Source: Brienomyrus brachyistius
Taxonomy: Eukaryota > Chordata > Actinopteri > Osteoglossiformes > Mormyridae
Reading direction: 5' to 3'
DNA length: 64,000 nt
Assembly: GCF_023856365.1 (NCBI RefSeq)
Contig: NC_064549.1
Location: forward strand, 6,837,608 to 6,901,607
The position numbers were made by a program, and so were the translations under genes. The notes beneath the pieces are model-generated. The model did no database searches. It had not been told where the DNA came from and worked only from the letters and a program-made list of their open reading frames with translations. Positions 53,229 to 64,000 of the stretch are shown here, piece after piece. Position 1 is the stretch's first letter, and each line of letters starts with the position of its first letter.

Positions 53229-54854
53229 CTGTGACGCAGGAGAACACAACCGTGAAATTAGAATATTACGGAATTCTGACCTAATATCAAAAAGCAATTC
53301 TCGCAAAACACAATGGCACTGTTCTGTGGCACTAAAACATGTTATGCTACATATACATTCTTTGATAAAATAATCATTTTATTCCCTAAATTTATAGACC
53401 TTTATCTAAAGATGAATTTAAATATTCCTAATGCAGCTTCCATGTTTCTCTCAGTGGTAGAACAGGCAGTAACTACAATATCCCGTAACATTTTGTAGAC
53501 TGAAGTGCATTTCAATTTAAAAAGAATGAAAAATAATATGATATAACCAGTGACCTATTTTAGAGGAACCTAAATGAAAACCATTGCATGTAATACTAAA
53601 TTAACTACGGCACAAAGGGGAGCAGAGTTTAGCCATATGATGGAGGGTTTCATAAGTTAGGGTCCAAACTGTGCATTACAGCTAGTACACTTCTTACCTA
53701 ACCCTTCAGTTTAGGGTGATGGCGCGCCCTGTTACACATACTGTAGTTTGTTGCTTTACTAAAGTTTCCTAATGCTCAGCTTCACTGCATTACACTGGAT
53801 TTTTTTAATTGCCCTTTTCTAACCTAACATTAGCAAATGGTTGTGAGACCTGGACACTTTACAATTTGAATAGACAAGTATAAGTTTTGATTTGCTTCGC
53901 GTAAAACAACAACAAACAGACCTCTGGGAGAAACTCAGGTGGTCTAGGTTTGGCGGATGGTCTCTGACAAACCAGAAGTAATTTGATGAACATCATCGCC
54001 GTGAGCACAGGCAAAAAAATCTCTTTTGTGCAAAGTATAAATTATAGCCCTTGTAGAAGTATCACGTTTGTCTTTGTAGCTGATAAACATACTTTAGCAT
54101 TTTACAAGGGCCACAAATAACTTAGTTACTCAGTGAATACTCAAGTACAAATCATGAACTAATATAGTTTCTGCATGAAATGCATGAACCATCAATGTTG
54201 CAAAATGAATTTTATTGGTTTATTTATGGACATGTAAAAAGATATTTAAGATCCTTGAAATTCTACGTAACCTTTCCCCTTGGCAGGCATCTCCTTCATT
54301 GTTACATGAGGTCTCTCGCCTAGTTTTAATGACTATTTGCACGACTCAGACATTGCAAGCTATTTCCAAATGAAGGACGAGGGACAGAGTGCGATAGCTT
54401 ACTTCATCTAGGATGACTGTGTAACTCTGAGAAACAACGGGGACCACACTAGAAGGAGTAATTGCTATTTTATTTTACTATTTTAAATCAAATTCATTCA
54501 TCTTCTCACTACACAACCCTCCTTATAAACAAAATAAAGATTCAATCTCACAAGTGACAGGTTAGTTTACTGGGACAGAAATGAAGTAGGTCACTGCATG
54601 TCTGTTCACAATTCACATGAAAGATATGACTTATTCCGATGGAGCCCTTTCAAGAGAATGCCTAGCCCAGAAAACACTTCCCACTCACCTTCCTGTCTCC
54701 TGCTGCCTTATGCCTGATCTGCAGCACAAAGAGGATTGAGATAAAGCCTCATACGAATGAATAAATAAATACTAATGAATAAAGGCAATGCTTTTTTTCC
54801 AAATAAAGTCGCAAGAATGGAATTTCCACCTTTTTAAAATATGATTCACTGATG

Positions 54855-55209
54855 CGGGGTGGCATGGTTGGTGCAGTGGTTAGCACTGTCACCTCACACC
54901 TCTGGGACCCAGGTTCGAGTCTCCGCCTGGGTCACATGTGTGTGGAGTTTGCATGTTATCCCCATGTCGTTGTGGGGTTTCCTCCGGGTACTCTGGTTTC
55001 CCCCCACAGTCCAAAAACATGCAGAGGCTAAATGGAGTTGCTAACTTGCCCGTAGGTGTGAATGTGTGAGTGAGTGGTATGTGAGTGTGCCCTGCGATGG
55101 GCTGGCCCCCCATCCTGGGTTGTTCCCTGCCTCGTGCCCATTGCTTCCGGGATAGGCTCCGGACCCCCCGCGACCCAGTAGGATAAGCGGTTTGGAAAAT
55201 GGATGGATG
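54855..55209 (+). mobile_element. tRNA-headed SINE, full length, 12-bp perfect TSD
   Basis: Plus-strand copy of the same family as at 20343 and 25901. It has A box GGTGCAGTGGTTAGCAC, B box GGTTCGAGTCTCC and tail GGATAAGCGGTTTGGAAAAT followed by GGATGGATG. GATTCACTGATG flanks it at 54843-54854 and 55210-55221 without mismatch. Confidence 0.93.
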
Positions 55210-55639
55210 GATTCACTGATGGGATTTCAATGAGATGTGAATAAATTACCGCTAGTGAAAACATTCTGGGTAAACACAAAGAAAGAATGGACATTTTTTT
55301 CAACCGCATTGTGTGACAATGGGAACAGAAAGTACAGTTGATATACAGGAGGATTAGCTTATGTGTTGCCATCGTTATGCCTTACACTTGCTTCCAATTA
55401 ATCCTATTACATTCATCTTATGCTGTTACTGTCTTAGTGTCAGCAAAAATATGACATTCATATTGGAAACAGGAGGTTTTTAAACTCCTCCACAAATCTA
55501 GATCTAAAAATATCATCCAAACCACACAGAGCCCTCATTACACCTTCTACCATTTCTGCACTGAACAAAGTTTAATATCATATTTAAGGGTAAATTTGTG
55601 TGAAAGCATAATTCCAGTTTATCTTTACATGGCCCAATG

Positions 55640-56045
55640 TGGTGATGTCATATGATGAAGACTGTGATTGGTTAAAGAAGTAAAAACGCAAGCCCCTCCC
55701 TTGTTGCCTCAGGTATTAAACTCCACAAAATCAGGATGAAATTTTGATTCTGCCTGCCAGGATCCTGTTCCCAGGTTCAGAGTTTTAGTTAGCTAGCCAC
55801 TGTCTAGTCTCCAGTTTCGAGGGTTGTTTAGTTTTCGTACTGCTGCCCTGTTTACTGGTTGATGTCCCTGGTCTCTTCAGTGTTCAGCATTTTAGTCTCT
55901 TTTTTGTGCAGCTCATCTTGGAGCCATCAGCCCCAAGTCGCTATGGTTACCTTTTTCCAGTATTTTCAGGGGTCGTGGCTGGACGTCTAGTTTGGACAGT
56001 CAAGGAAGTCAATAAAACACATTTTAACTGAGAGTTATCAGTTAC
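55640..56045 (+). repeat. Possible solo LTR
   Basis: The order of motifs fits a long terminal repeat: GATTGGTT (CCAAT-like), a GTATTAAACTCC promoter-like region, then CAATAAAACACATTTTAACT near the end. There is no clear TG...CA boundary pair and no flanking duplication was found, so this is a weak call. No viral coding sequence is present. Confidence 0.3.
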
Positions 56046-56547
56046 ATGTGATAAAATGTGTTTATTTGAGGCGATCACTTTTGTGGACTCTGATTCACAA
56101 ACAATCTAAAAATGAATAATACAAAATAGGAAACGGGTAAATGCCATTTGTGTTGCTTGCCAAGCAACACCGATCGTCCAATACAGTGATTTGCTGCAAG
56201 GTTGGACAGGAACAGTGCTGATACTGTGACAGTGGGGAGTGCTGAGAGTGAAAAGAGAAATAAAATGAACCAGCATATTTTAATGAATGTTTTTTATGCC
56301 ATGCAACAATACATTTTTAAAAAGTGAAATGAAAAGTGCTTATGAAAGCTATTATATATTCATTTTAGAAGCCACATTCACCCTGCTCCCCATTCTTAAT
56401 ACACTCTGTCACCTTTAACAGACTGATCTGATTTAGAGCTTATTTATAAAGTCTTATTAGACACAGTTATACTGAGCATGTCAACCTGCAGCTTAAGTAA
56501 AACATAAGATTTGAATGGGTTGCCAGTGCATTACAATGTGCTCACAC

Positions 56548-56550
<3 letters not shown>

Positions 56551-56602
<52 letters not shown>

Positions 56603-56625
56603 TACACATGCACACACACACAATC
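56551..56625. repeat. (CT)n/(CA)n compound microsatellite
   Basis: About 14 CT units pass directly into CA units with small interruptions (ATACACATG). Confidence 0.92.
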
Positions 56626-57584
56626 ACAAATGGCGCGCCATGTGATTACAGCAGAGAACTGGAGACCGAAGCAGATGTAGGGGAAAAAAGTCCAAAATAG
56701 GCTATGAGGATTTGTGAATTTCAGTAATGGCACCTTTCTCCTTATGGTCTGGCAGTGGATGTAGGATTCACCTCATCATCAGCTTCCACCCCACTAATGG
56801 CATCTTACCCACATGATTATTATGAAGCTAAGCAGATTACGGCTGCCCCATCTGGCCTGAGTGCTGACAGCATCAGCTGCTATCATGCAAAAGGGAGCGC
56901 GGTGGTGCCGTCGTGATAATCCAGCATCATCTGCTTTTGCTGACTATTAAGACTCTCCTGTGTTACATACCGTCAGTTTTTGAAAAGACGAGTTGTAAGG
57001 GATTTGTTTAAGAATATGTTAGTAGATGCATAAGAAAAAGATGCTATTTCTGCGTTTTCATGATGGGTAAAAGCATCTGTTCTCCCTCCTGTTTCGCTCT
57101 TGGAAAGATGATGTGCATCATTTATATTTAATGCCGCACTTTCTCACTACTCCTTGAGTTTGCTTGTTACGGGACGCAACAATCTAATTCCCTAATTCTG
57201 TGACTTATTGTCGATGCAGAATTAAAGTGTTAACCCTAAAAACCTTAGAGGCCCTGTGACCACCACAATGTTCACTTATCACGATATATATATATACACA
57301 CAAACAAACTACAACTACAACAATAACTAAGAAATTAATCAAATGAAAAAAATACAACTGCAATAATAAAATTAAATTCTACCATTCTACACAGTTCTTT
57401 CGTATCTTCCCTCTACCTCAGTCTTCGATGCATCAAAAATGTATACAAACCAGTTATGATTTTTGATAGTGAAATATTGCGTGAAAATTTATTATTAAAA
57501 TTTTTTTTATTTATATTAGTGTATGGCTAATCACAAAGCACTCCGTTGCTGAAGGTGAATTGTACTTGCACAACTGTCTATAGG

Positions 57585-57710
57585 TGTGTGAATGGTGTGT
57601 GTGCATTGTGATGGTATAGGTTACCACCCTCGCGTCGCACTTCTGGGATAGACTCGGGCCCCCGTGACCCTGCACTGGACATGCAGGTATAGAAAACGGA
57701 TGAACAGATA
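57585..57710 (+). mobile_element. SINE/L2-type 3' end
   Basis: TCTGGGATAGACTCGGGCCC, CCGTGACCCTGCACTGGACA and GGTATAGAAAACGGATGAAC give the degenerate tail of the L2-like 3' end in plus orientation. Confidence 0.6.
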
Positions 57711-58403
57711 AGATTCTAAATATATGTTCTATTATAAATAATTTGAAAAGCACTAACTGTAACTGAAAACATCCTTAGATAAAGAAATACCTTTATATGA
57801 CTTATATATACAAGGCTTGTCTCATTTGCATAAGAATACACTGGCTCCACAAGACAAAATAGGAATGACAAATTTTAAAGCTACTTAAAAATAAAATAGC
57901 TTTTTATGGGTGGCTTGGTGAACAAGGTCAGCAGTATTTTTATAACTTGTACCATAACGATCCATAAGCAGTTTTATTTTCATAAGTGAATAACAAAAGA
58001 CTAACTATGTACTGTATGCTGACCCTATATAAGATTACTAACCAATGATACTGCTATATACCAAATACCTTAAATCATTTTCACAAGCAAGAAGCTGCTG
58101 TGATCCGTGTCATATAGCTGACACAACTAAAAAGGAGGTAGAGATTAGAAAGGGATCATGAGCCATGTGACTGATCACGTGATCCCTGATAGTGCAAAAA
58201 CTGCAGATTATGCTTGTGACCTTCTTCCCCATTTCTCTGCTCTGAACAGTAGCTACATACAGAGCTGAACAGTAGGACACAGATAGAACCTGATCCACAG
58301 ATGGATAAAGAACACATTGTATAGTGTGACCTGACAAGGCCAGCATTAAGAGAAAACTGTGGATATCATGAAGATATTGGATGTGAGTTCATTCTTGTGG
58401 CAT

Positions 58404-58532
58404 TTATCCCGGAGGAAACCCCACGACGACATGGAGAGCATGCAAACTTCACACGCATGTAACCCAGGTGGAGACTTGAACTCCCAGAGGTGTGAGGCAA
58501 CAGTGCTAACCACTGCACCACCATGCCGCCCA
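58404..58532 (-). mobile_element. Head-only SINE copy with direct repeats
   Basis: The tRNA-like head (minus strand) and about 100 bp of the family are present, but the body and tail are absent. Similar direct repeats, TCATTCTTGTGGCA at about 58389 and TCATTCTTCTGGCA at about 58535, flank it with one mismatch. The tail appears to have been lost or never inserted. Confidence 0.7.
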
Positions 58533-59425
58533 ACTCATTCTTCTGGCAATGTTATAAAATCATTCCGTGAGAACTGAGTTCATAGTACTCACTGTGAGAG
58601 AATATTACCAAGATTCAGCTTCATACGCAAAATTTATTTTAAACTGACTTGAAGTGATTGTTAAATTATGGCATAAGATACAATAGAAGCACTTGTGAAA
58701 CGGCCAGAACGTGACTGGATTGTTATTTTATTTTGTACACAAAAACCCTTCTATACTTCAGACATTAAGAACATGGGGGTATGAAAGAATCCTGCACTCA
58801 ACAGGGGCTTGGGCAGTAAACCCAAGTACAATAATTGGGATCACTTCAGTCTCCCAAGTGGTCCAACACTCATATTTCTTTATAGCAGGGTAGAAACCAT
58901 ACAGGCTCTGCCGTATCTCTGAGGCAGGACCTTTGGGGGTCAGTTTATCATACTTTTGAACAGGAACCCCCACCTTCAGACTTAAGATGGCTCACTGTAC
59001 CCTAAGGCAAAAATCCCAATTTTTGTTCCAGTTAAACCCCAGCCTTGTAAATCGATCACAGAACAAGGCTCATAATGTTATACTGGATGCCCAGGAAAAT
59101 TACATAGTATATTTTGTATACCGATGTGTGGAAGGTGCTCTTCAAAATTATTGTTAGAGGAGAATTTTGTATTCAAGACCAGCTCTAGAGAAAACCATTT
59201 CACAAAAAAACACCTTCTGTTGTAAAGCTGCCAGAGTTTTCTCCCTGCTGTATGATTTCATTGCAGCAACATCAGCCGAGACGTTTAAGACAAGATGTTA
59301 AAAATGTTATATTAATATATCTGTCCCTACTGGGCAGAGCTGGAACTTAATTTAGTTATGTTGTGCAGCACTAGTCGGGCAGAGTGGAATACAGTACCTG
59401 TCCTTTATGTCTGCTTGATATATGG

Positions 59426-59618
59426 CAGGGATGGCCAATCATATCCACAAAGGGCCAGTGTGTATGTAGGTTTTAGGGGTAACCTTTAGGTTAGCAGTCC
59501 AAACCCAGGTGTGAGGACTTTTCATCCAATCTGTCCACTAATTAGTAATCTAATTAGGGAGTTACAGTGAAATCCCGCATACACACTGGCCCTTTGCGGA
59601 TAAGAGTAGCCACCCCTG
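59426..59618. mobile_element. hAT-type MITE, 193 bp
   Basis: It starts CAGGGATGGCC and ends GCCACCCCTG. AAAGGGCCAGTGTGTATG near the left is mirrored by CATACACACTGGCCCTTT near the right. Flanks ATATATGG and CTATATTG agree at six of eight positions, a plausible hAT-type duplication. Confidence 0.78.
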
Positions 59619-60839
59619 CTATATTGCATGCATAGGCTCTAGCCAGTGGTTGAAATTTCAGGCCCATCAAGTAAAAATCCAGACCAAGATTCTGTTTCAA
59701 CCAACCAGATGAGTATAAAGAATCACAGACCTAGAGTACTCAGCCAGTTGGTTGAAACAAAATCTTGGTCTCGAAATTTACCTTCTCGGGCTGAAATTGC
59801 CACCATTTGGCTGTAAGAAGACCATCAACATAACCCTTCTTCCAAAACCTTATCTTGGACATGGATGCTGAGAGGCCTGTAAGTTATCACAGGCAGCAGA
59901 GAACTGCAGAGCCCAATCAAAAAACATGTCCCTGAACTGTGGGAGGAATCCCATGAAATATGGGGAAGAAGACAGTCCACACTCACTGAGGTGGAATTTG
60001 AATCTCCAATCCTTGACGTACTGTTCAAGAACATAGACATGCAGTTAGGTGAACCAGTGTCTCTGAATCGCCAATAGTCTGAGTGTGTGTGCGAGTCCTG
60101 TAACCACTTATCCTATTCACGGACGCAGGAGGCTCAGAGTCTACCACGCCAGCTACAGGCATGCTATGTATCCCTTTACTGAATAAGCCTTTTTCAAGTG
60201 GATGAGGATCATGTTTTGTATCGATGCAAACTTTCTGAAAAGAAAAACAAACAAAAAAGAAAAGAAACAAAACCATATGAACAGAAATATTATCCTCCAG
60301 GTGACATTGAAATGTTCAACAGAGAATGCCAACGGTTCAATTTTAGTAATCATGAATGGCTTATCGCGTAGGGTTCTAGGGGGCCTGGAACCTCTCTGAA
60401 GCACCATGATGCTCTAGGCAGAAATATAGTCCATACGGCAGGCCAGTCCATCACTGGTCACACACACACACACACGGTCATATATTACAGGCAGTTTGGT
60501 AGCCAGTTAAGATAACTGTGTTTCTTTCAACAGCGGAAGCAAACTGGAGTACAATAAGGAAACCCGGGGAGAGCGTGAACACCCCAGACACAGCAATGGT
60601 AGGCTGTGAACCCCAAACCCTGAAGGCATGAAACAACAGTGCTACTCACCTTCTTGTCCCAGAGGCTAAATGATCAAAAAGAAATGATTCTCCCACAGTG
60701 AGTGTACTAAGATTCAGTTTCATATATAAAAAAACATTTCTTGGTAGGTTGCATGGCAGATGAAGAACAACATGTAGTGATTGTACGTAGTGCTACAAAT
60801 CAACCTTTTTTTTTATTTTAATGCTTGTCGAGATAAAAC

Positions 60840-60993
60840 GATTCACAGTATAGCCCCAGTGGATTCACAGCATAGCCCAAGTGGATTCACAGCATAGCCC
60901 AAGTGGATTCACATCATAGCCCAAGTGGATTCACAGTATAGCCCAAGTGGATTCACAGTATAGCCCAAGTGGACTCACAGCACAATCCAAGTG
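60840..60993. repeat. 22-bp minisatellite, 7 units
   Basis: The unit is GATTCACAG(T/C)ATAGCCCA plus AGTG, repeated seven times in exact register. T/C at position 10 varies between units. The last unit is the most diverged (GACTCACAGCACAATCCA). Confidence 0.93.
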
Positions 60994-61284
60994 GATTTCA
61001 AATTTTCTGCAATTACTGACATCAGTATTTTTTGAGAATTTTCCCTACCGAAAAAAATAAACCAGAGCCCCCACAACAGGTACAGAGTTTTAGGAACATG
61101 CTTCAGTCTTAGTGGTATTTAACCAGCTGGCCTTACTTATCTCTAACAGATTATTTAGTTTCATTAGGGCCAGCTGCAGCCATTAACTGACGAACCTGTG
61201 GGATGGCCATCAGTCACGAAGGAAAAATATAAATGACTCACACCCCTGGCCTGTATCACAAAGCAGGATTTCTTGCTTAGCCAG

Positions 61285-61378
61285 ATAACTTGTTGGATTT
61301 AAGGTAGTCTGGGCTAAATGTAAGTGAATGAAGAGAAAGTCCATTTTAAGCTGGGGTACCTTAAATCCAACAAGTTAT
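61285..61378. repeat. Perfect 22-bp inverted repeat (MITE core)
   Basis: A 22-base arm beginning ATAACTTGTTGGATTTAAGG at 61285-61306 is matched exactly by its reverse complement at 61357-61378, with a 50-bp loop. Flanking sequence GGCCTGTATCACAAAGCAGG and TCTGACTCTGCGATAGAGG suggests a longer DNA-transposon remnant. Confidence 0.85.
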
Positions 61379-64000
61379 CAAGCTAACAAACAAGTCTGAC
61401 TCTGCGATAGAGGTCCCCAGTGTTGTATCATTGCTCTACTTCCTATAAGCTGAAAAGTCTGACATAAAACGTGATTATTATTAAAACATTGAGAAAAAAA
61501 ACAGAAAATAACTAATAATAGCGGTTATACAGCATGGGGAGCCATACCTAAAACATCTGAATGACACTGGAAAAATGTAAATAAGTGCAAAAAATCTTAC
61601 AATCAAGATTTAGTTTCTAAGCCTGACTGAATATTTGGTCACAGTGCAGCATAGCAGAATAGCTTTTCAAACGTTTGGTCATTGCCATTGAAGGTGGGGC
61701 TGATATTTCGCTTTTCATGTTTCAGGCGTGTACATTCCATGTATCCTTACACATATCAGTTCCGCTGGGGGTTTTCTACATGTTTCTCGCCATGAAATCA
61801 CACATTAAAAAAAACAACAACAAAATATCACTATACTGTAACTGTAATTGAATTTCCGCAATTATGCAATGCTACTGATTTTTAGGAAAATTGCAGACAT
61901 ACTGGATGTGCACAACCATTTGGTAAATTCTACACGGTGGAATCCTGAGAACATTTAAATGAGAGTTTTAATGGCAGAAGGAAAAATACACTTTTAAGAG
62001 GATTCAAGTAGCTTTGCTGCATGGTATCCTAATAACCAATACATTTTTAAGGGATTAATGGGGGTGGGGGGAGGGGTCATTTAATTTGGCTTCATTCATC
62101 CCCCCAATAAACAGACCTTTTATTTTAAATCGTGAAATTTTACAATTTAAATAAATATTAAATGAAGTCCCCCCAATATCAAACTGTATCCTATACTGTA
62201 CCACTGATTTCATGCTTCTGTTAGATGTATAAATAATAATTATACAGTAAAGCTCAAGGGGCTGCCCAGCTACTGAAGAATCTCCAGCATACTTGTCTCC
62301 TTTTCCCTGGAAGCATGCCTTGGATGTCTGCTTGAAGACACCTCCAAGGACACCAAAAAGACATCCTTAGACAGCTGTGTTCCATGAAAAGCTGCAAACC
62401 GGGTGGGTGAGAGCCGTTTGTTTACAGATCCTATTTCCCTGACACGACGATGCCTGAATTAGCAGCCCGGTGCCCACCGCACAGTCATGTGCGACGGGTG
62501 GAGTGTGAGACAGGAGAATAGGGTGTGGTGGAAAGGAACGTCTAAAGTTGCAGGGATGTCACTGTAGGAGCCTTCTAATGGCAATCATCAATACGCATGC
62601 CAAATGGCAGGTCGACATTCCCCTCACCTCTTTTGGCACAGCAGAAGAAGAGAACGCGTCTAACTTGTTTATTGAATCTGAGAAAACATACTTGTAAATT
62701 TTGTGTAGTTTTACAAAGCGCGTGTTTCTACCTGTTTTTGAGCTCATGTGCTTCATCTGTAAAAACAGACATATTTAACAGTTTCCGTTCAAGTAAAACT
62801 TTTGTACAGCATGTATTAAGTGACTCTAATAGGACAGAGCAAATACAGTAGGTAGGGAGAGAACAGAAACTCCACAGACATGCAGACAGCGGCGTCGGAA
62901 GGAGTTTGACACTGCGAGGAGTTCAACATTGCCCCGGTGACAGGGGGGTGCCATGTATATCGTGACGTTACAATGGGCATACAAGCAATAGTTACATTGT
63001 GAAAGGATGCTAATTTGAAAGATTCCATCATTTAAAATAGGACTAACATTCTTTAGGATTCAGTGTCGCAACTAAACATAACTAAAAAAAAAAAAACTGA
63101 TCCATCCGAAAAACAAGTTTGTCTGATACAGGAGTTCAGTCTTTGTTTGATATCTGTCCCATCTTCGCACTCCGAATGTGCAGCAAATTGCCTTTAGTAA
63201 CATGCAGATTCATAATCAAAGATAAGGAACATGCTCTTATGTTTGTTTGTTTTTTTGTTTTTTTTGGGGGTGGGGGGGTCTGCTGATATTGGGGGCAACA
63301 TGCCCCCCCCCCCATTTCCAAAGCCCCTGCATGCTGATTAAAAGCAGAGGTGTCAGGCCACAATCATATCAGTACAGCAAAGAGCAAACACACTGTTTAG
63401 TTTAATGACTGTCGAATTACAAAGCTTATAGACAGCTTTTATTTTAACATGTGGCTGTAAATTGTTTACTCGCTTGACCTTTAGTAGTGGTACTGTACAC
63501 AACGGGGCACAATTCTTCATATTGAACCACGTGCATATTCTTTTGCTTTATGACACTATGCTTTTCCGCTACCTTTTGTAAAGTTTGCACATCAGATTTC
63601 CTGTCAAATTAACCATTTCACAAGAACCAGCATACCATTGTTACCGATATGTTACATGCACTTTCCAAGTTCCCTGGGCCCTAAAGCAAAGCAGCCCCAA
63701 AACACATTGAAACCAGCAGCATTTTCTGTGGTTTGAGATTTTTATGTTTGAAACTTTTGCCTTGTGCTAAACAATATTTAGCTTTTCAACTAAATAGCTC
63801 CACTTTTGACTCCGTCCGTCCAGAGTACATTCCAGAAGTCACGTGTTAAACCCAGACAATCCCTAGCAAACTTTAGACATTTCAGTCTCCTTTAATGTGT
63901 TCCAAGTTACGTTCTCTTCTCTATTCTTTCAAATATATTTTGCCAATTTACTTAATATTAATGCTGTGTTACTTACAGGAAAATCTTTTCCAAAAGGAAA

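Larger units (their letters stand above)
53229..64000 (-). other. igsf11 first intron or upstream region, no exon seen
   Basis: The remaining 10.8 kb contains two SINE copies, a SINE/L2 tail, an hAT-type MITE, a minisatellite, a perfect hairpin repeat and microsatellites, listed separately. Worn SINE-like pieces also occur near 59920-60130 and 60410-60660. A minus-strand signal-peptide exon ending in one base of a split codon was looked for but not found. A possible donor at the right edge (GTAAGTAA at about 63970) follows non-hydrophobic codons. Confidence 0.55.

Noticed and set aside
54680..54770. Minus-strand ATG with MRLYLNPLCAA before a GTGAGT donor
   Set aside because: It looked signal-peptide-like, but the frame hits a stop before the donor.
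54870..54925. tRNA gene
   Set aside because: The A and B boxes belong to the SINE head. The same head occurs at three other places, and the sequence does not fold as a full tRNA.
63950..64000. Possible igsf11 signal-peptide exon at the right edge (GTAAGTAA donor)
   Set aside because: The codons before the donor (FPFGKDFS-like) are not hydrophobic and do not look like a signal peptide, and the window ends before any start codon could be checked.

Overview
This is a vertebrate nuclear genomic window, almost certainly from a teleost (ray-finned) fish. It is AT-rich, its genes are split by introns, and it is full of decayed fish-type transposons: Tc1-like elements, hAT and pogo-type MITEs, Rex/CR1-, L2- and Rex3-type LINEs, and tRNA-headed SINEs. 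The species cannot be fixed from sequence alone. I see no bacterial, viral or CRISPR-like system.

Four protein-coding genes were reconstructed by hand from splice sites and reading frame. (1) samd4b, a Smaug-type translational repressor: minus strand, only the first coding exon (1091-1286), its leader exon and a probable promoter-proximal 5' exon near 14.67 kb. (2) gmfg, glia maturation factor gamma: plus strand, complete, seven exons, 19072-26574, 142 codons. (3) paf1, core subunit of the Paf1 transcription-elongation complex: minus strand, complete, 14 exons, 34691 down to 27418, 530 codons. (4) igsf11, an adhesion protein with a V-set and a C2-set Ig domain: minus strand, six exons from 53228 down to 41152, lacking only the signal-peptide exon. 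samd4b, gmfg and paf1 are also neighbours on human chromosome 19q13.2, which supports the gmfg call. igsf11 beside them is a different arrangement from human, where IGSF11 lies on chromosome 3.

Layout: samd4b and gmfg diverge from a region around 14.7-19.1 kb. gmfg and paf1 converge, with candidate poly(A) signals only about 30 bp apart. paf1 and igsf11 point the same way, separated by about 6.5 kb of transposon-littered sequence. The last 11 kb is igsf11 first intron or upstream DNA with no recognisable exon.

The four proteins do not form a pathway: mRNA repression, actin-branch disassembly, transcription elongation and cell adhesion. The most notable signals are in gene architecture and repeats. 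gmfg has an AT-AC intron with textbook U12-type sites and a first coding exon that is only the ATG. igsf11 has a pentanucleotide array that creates four candidate branch points before its last exon, and a weak donor whose read-through would give a tail-less isoform. A tRNA-headed SINE family has three full-length copies with perfect target-site duplications. A 22-bp minisatellite and several precise MITEs are also present.
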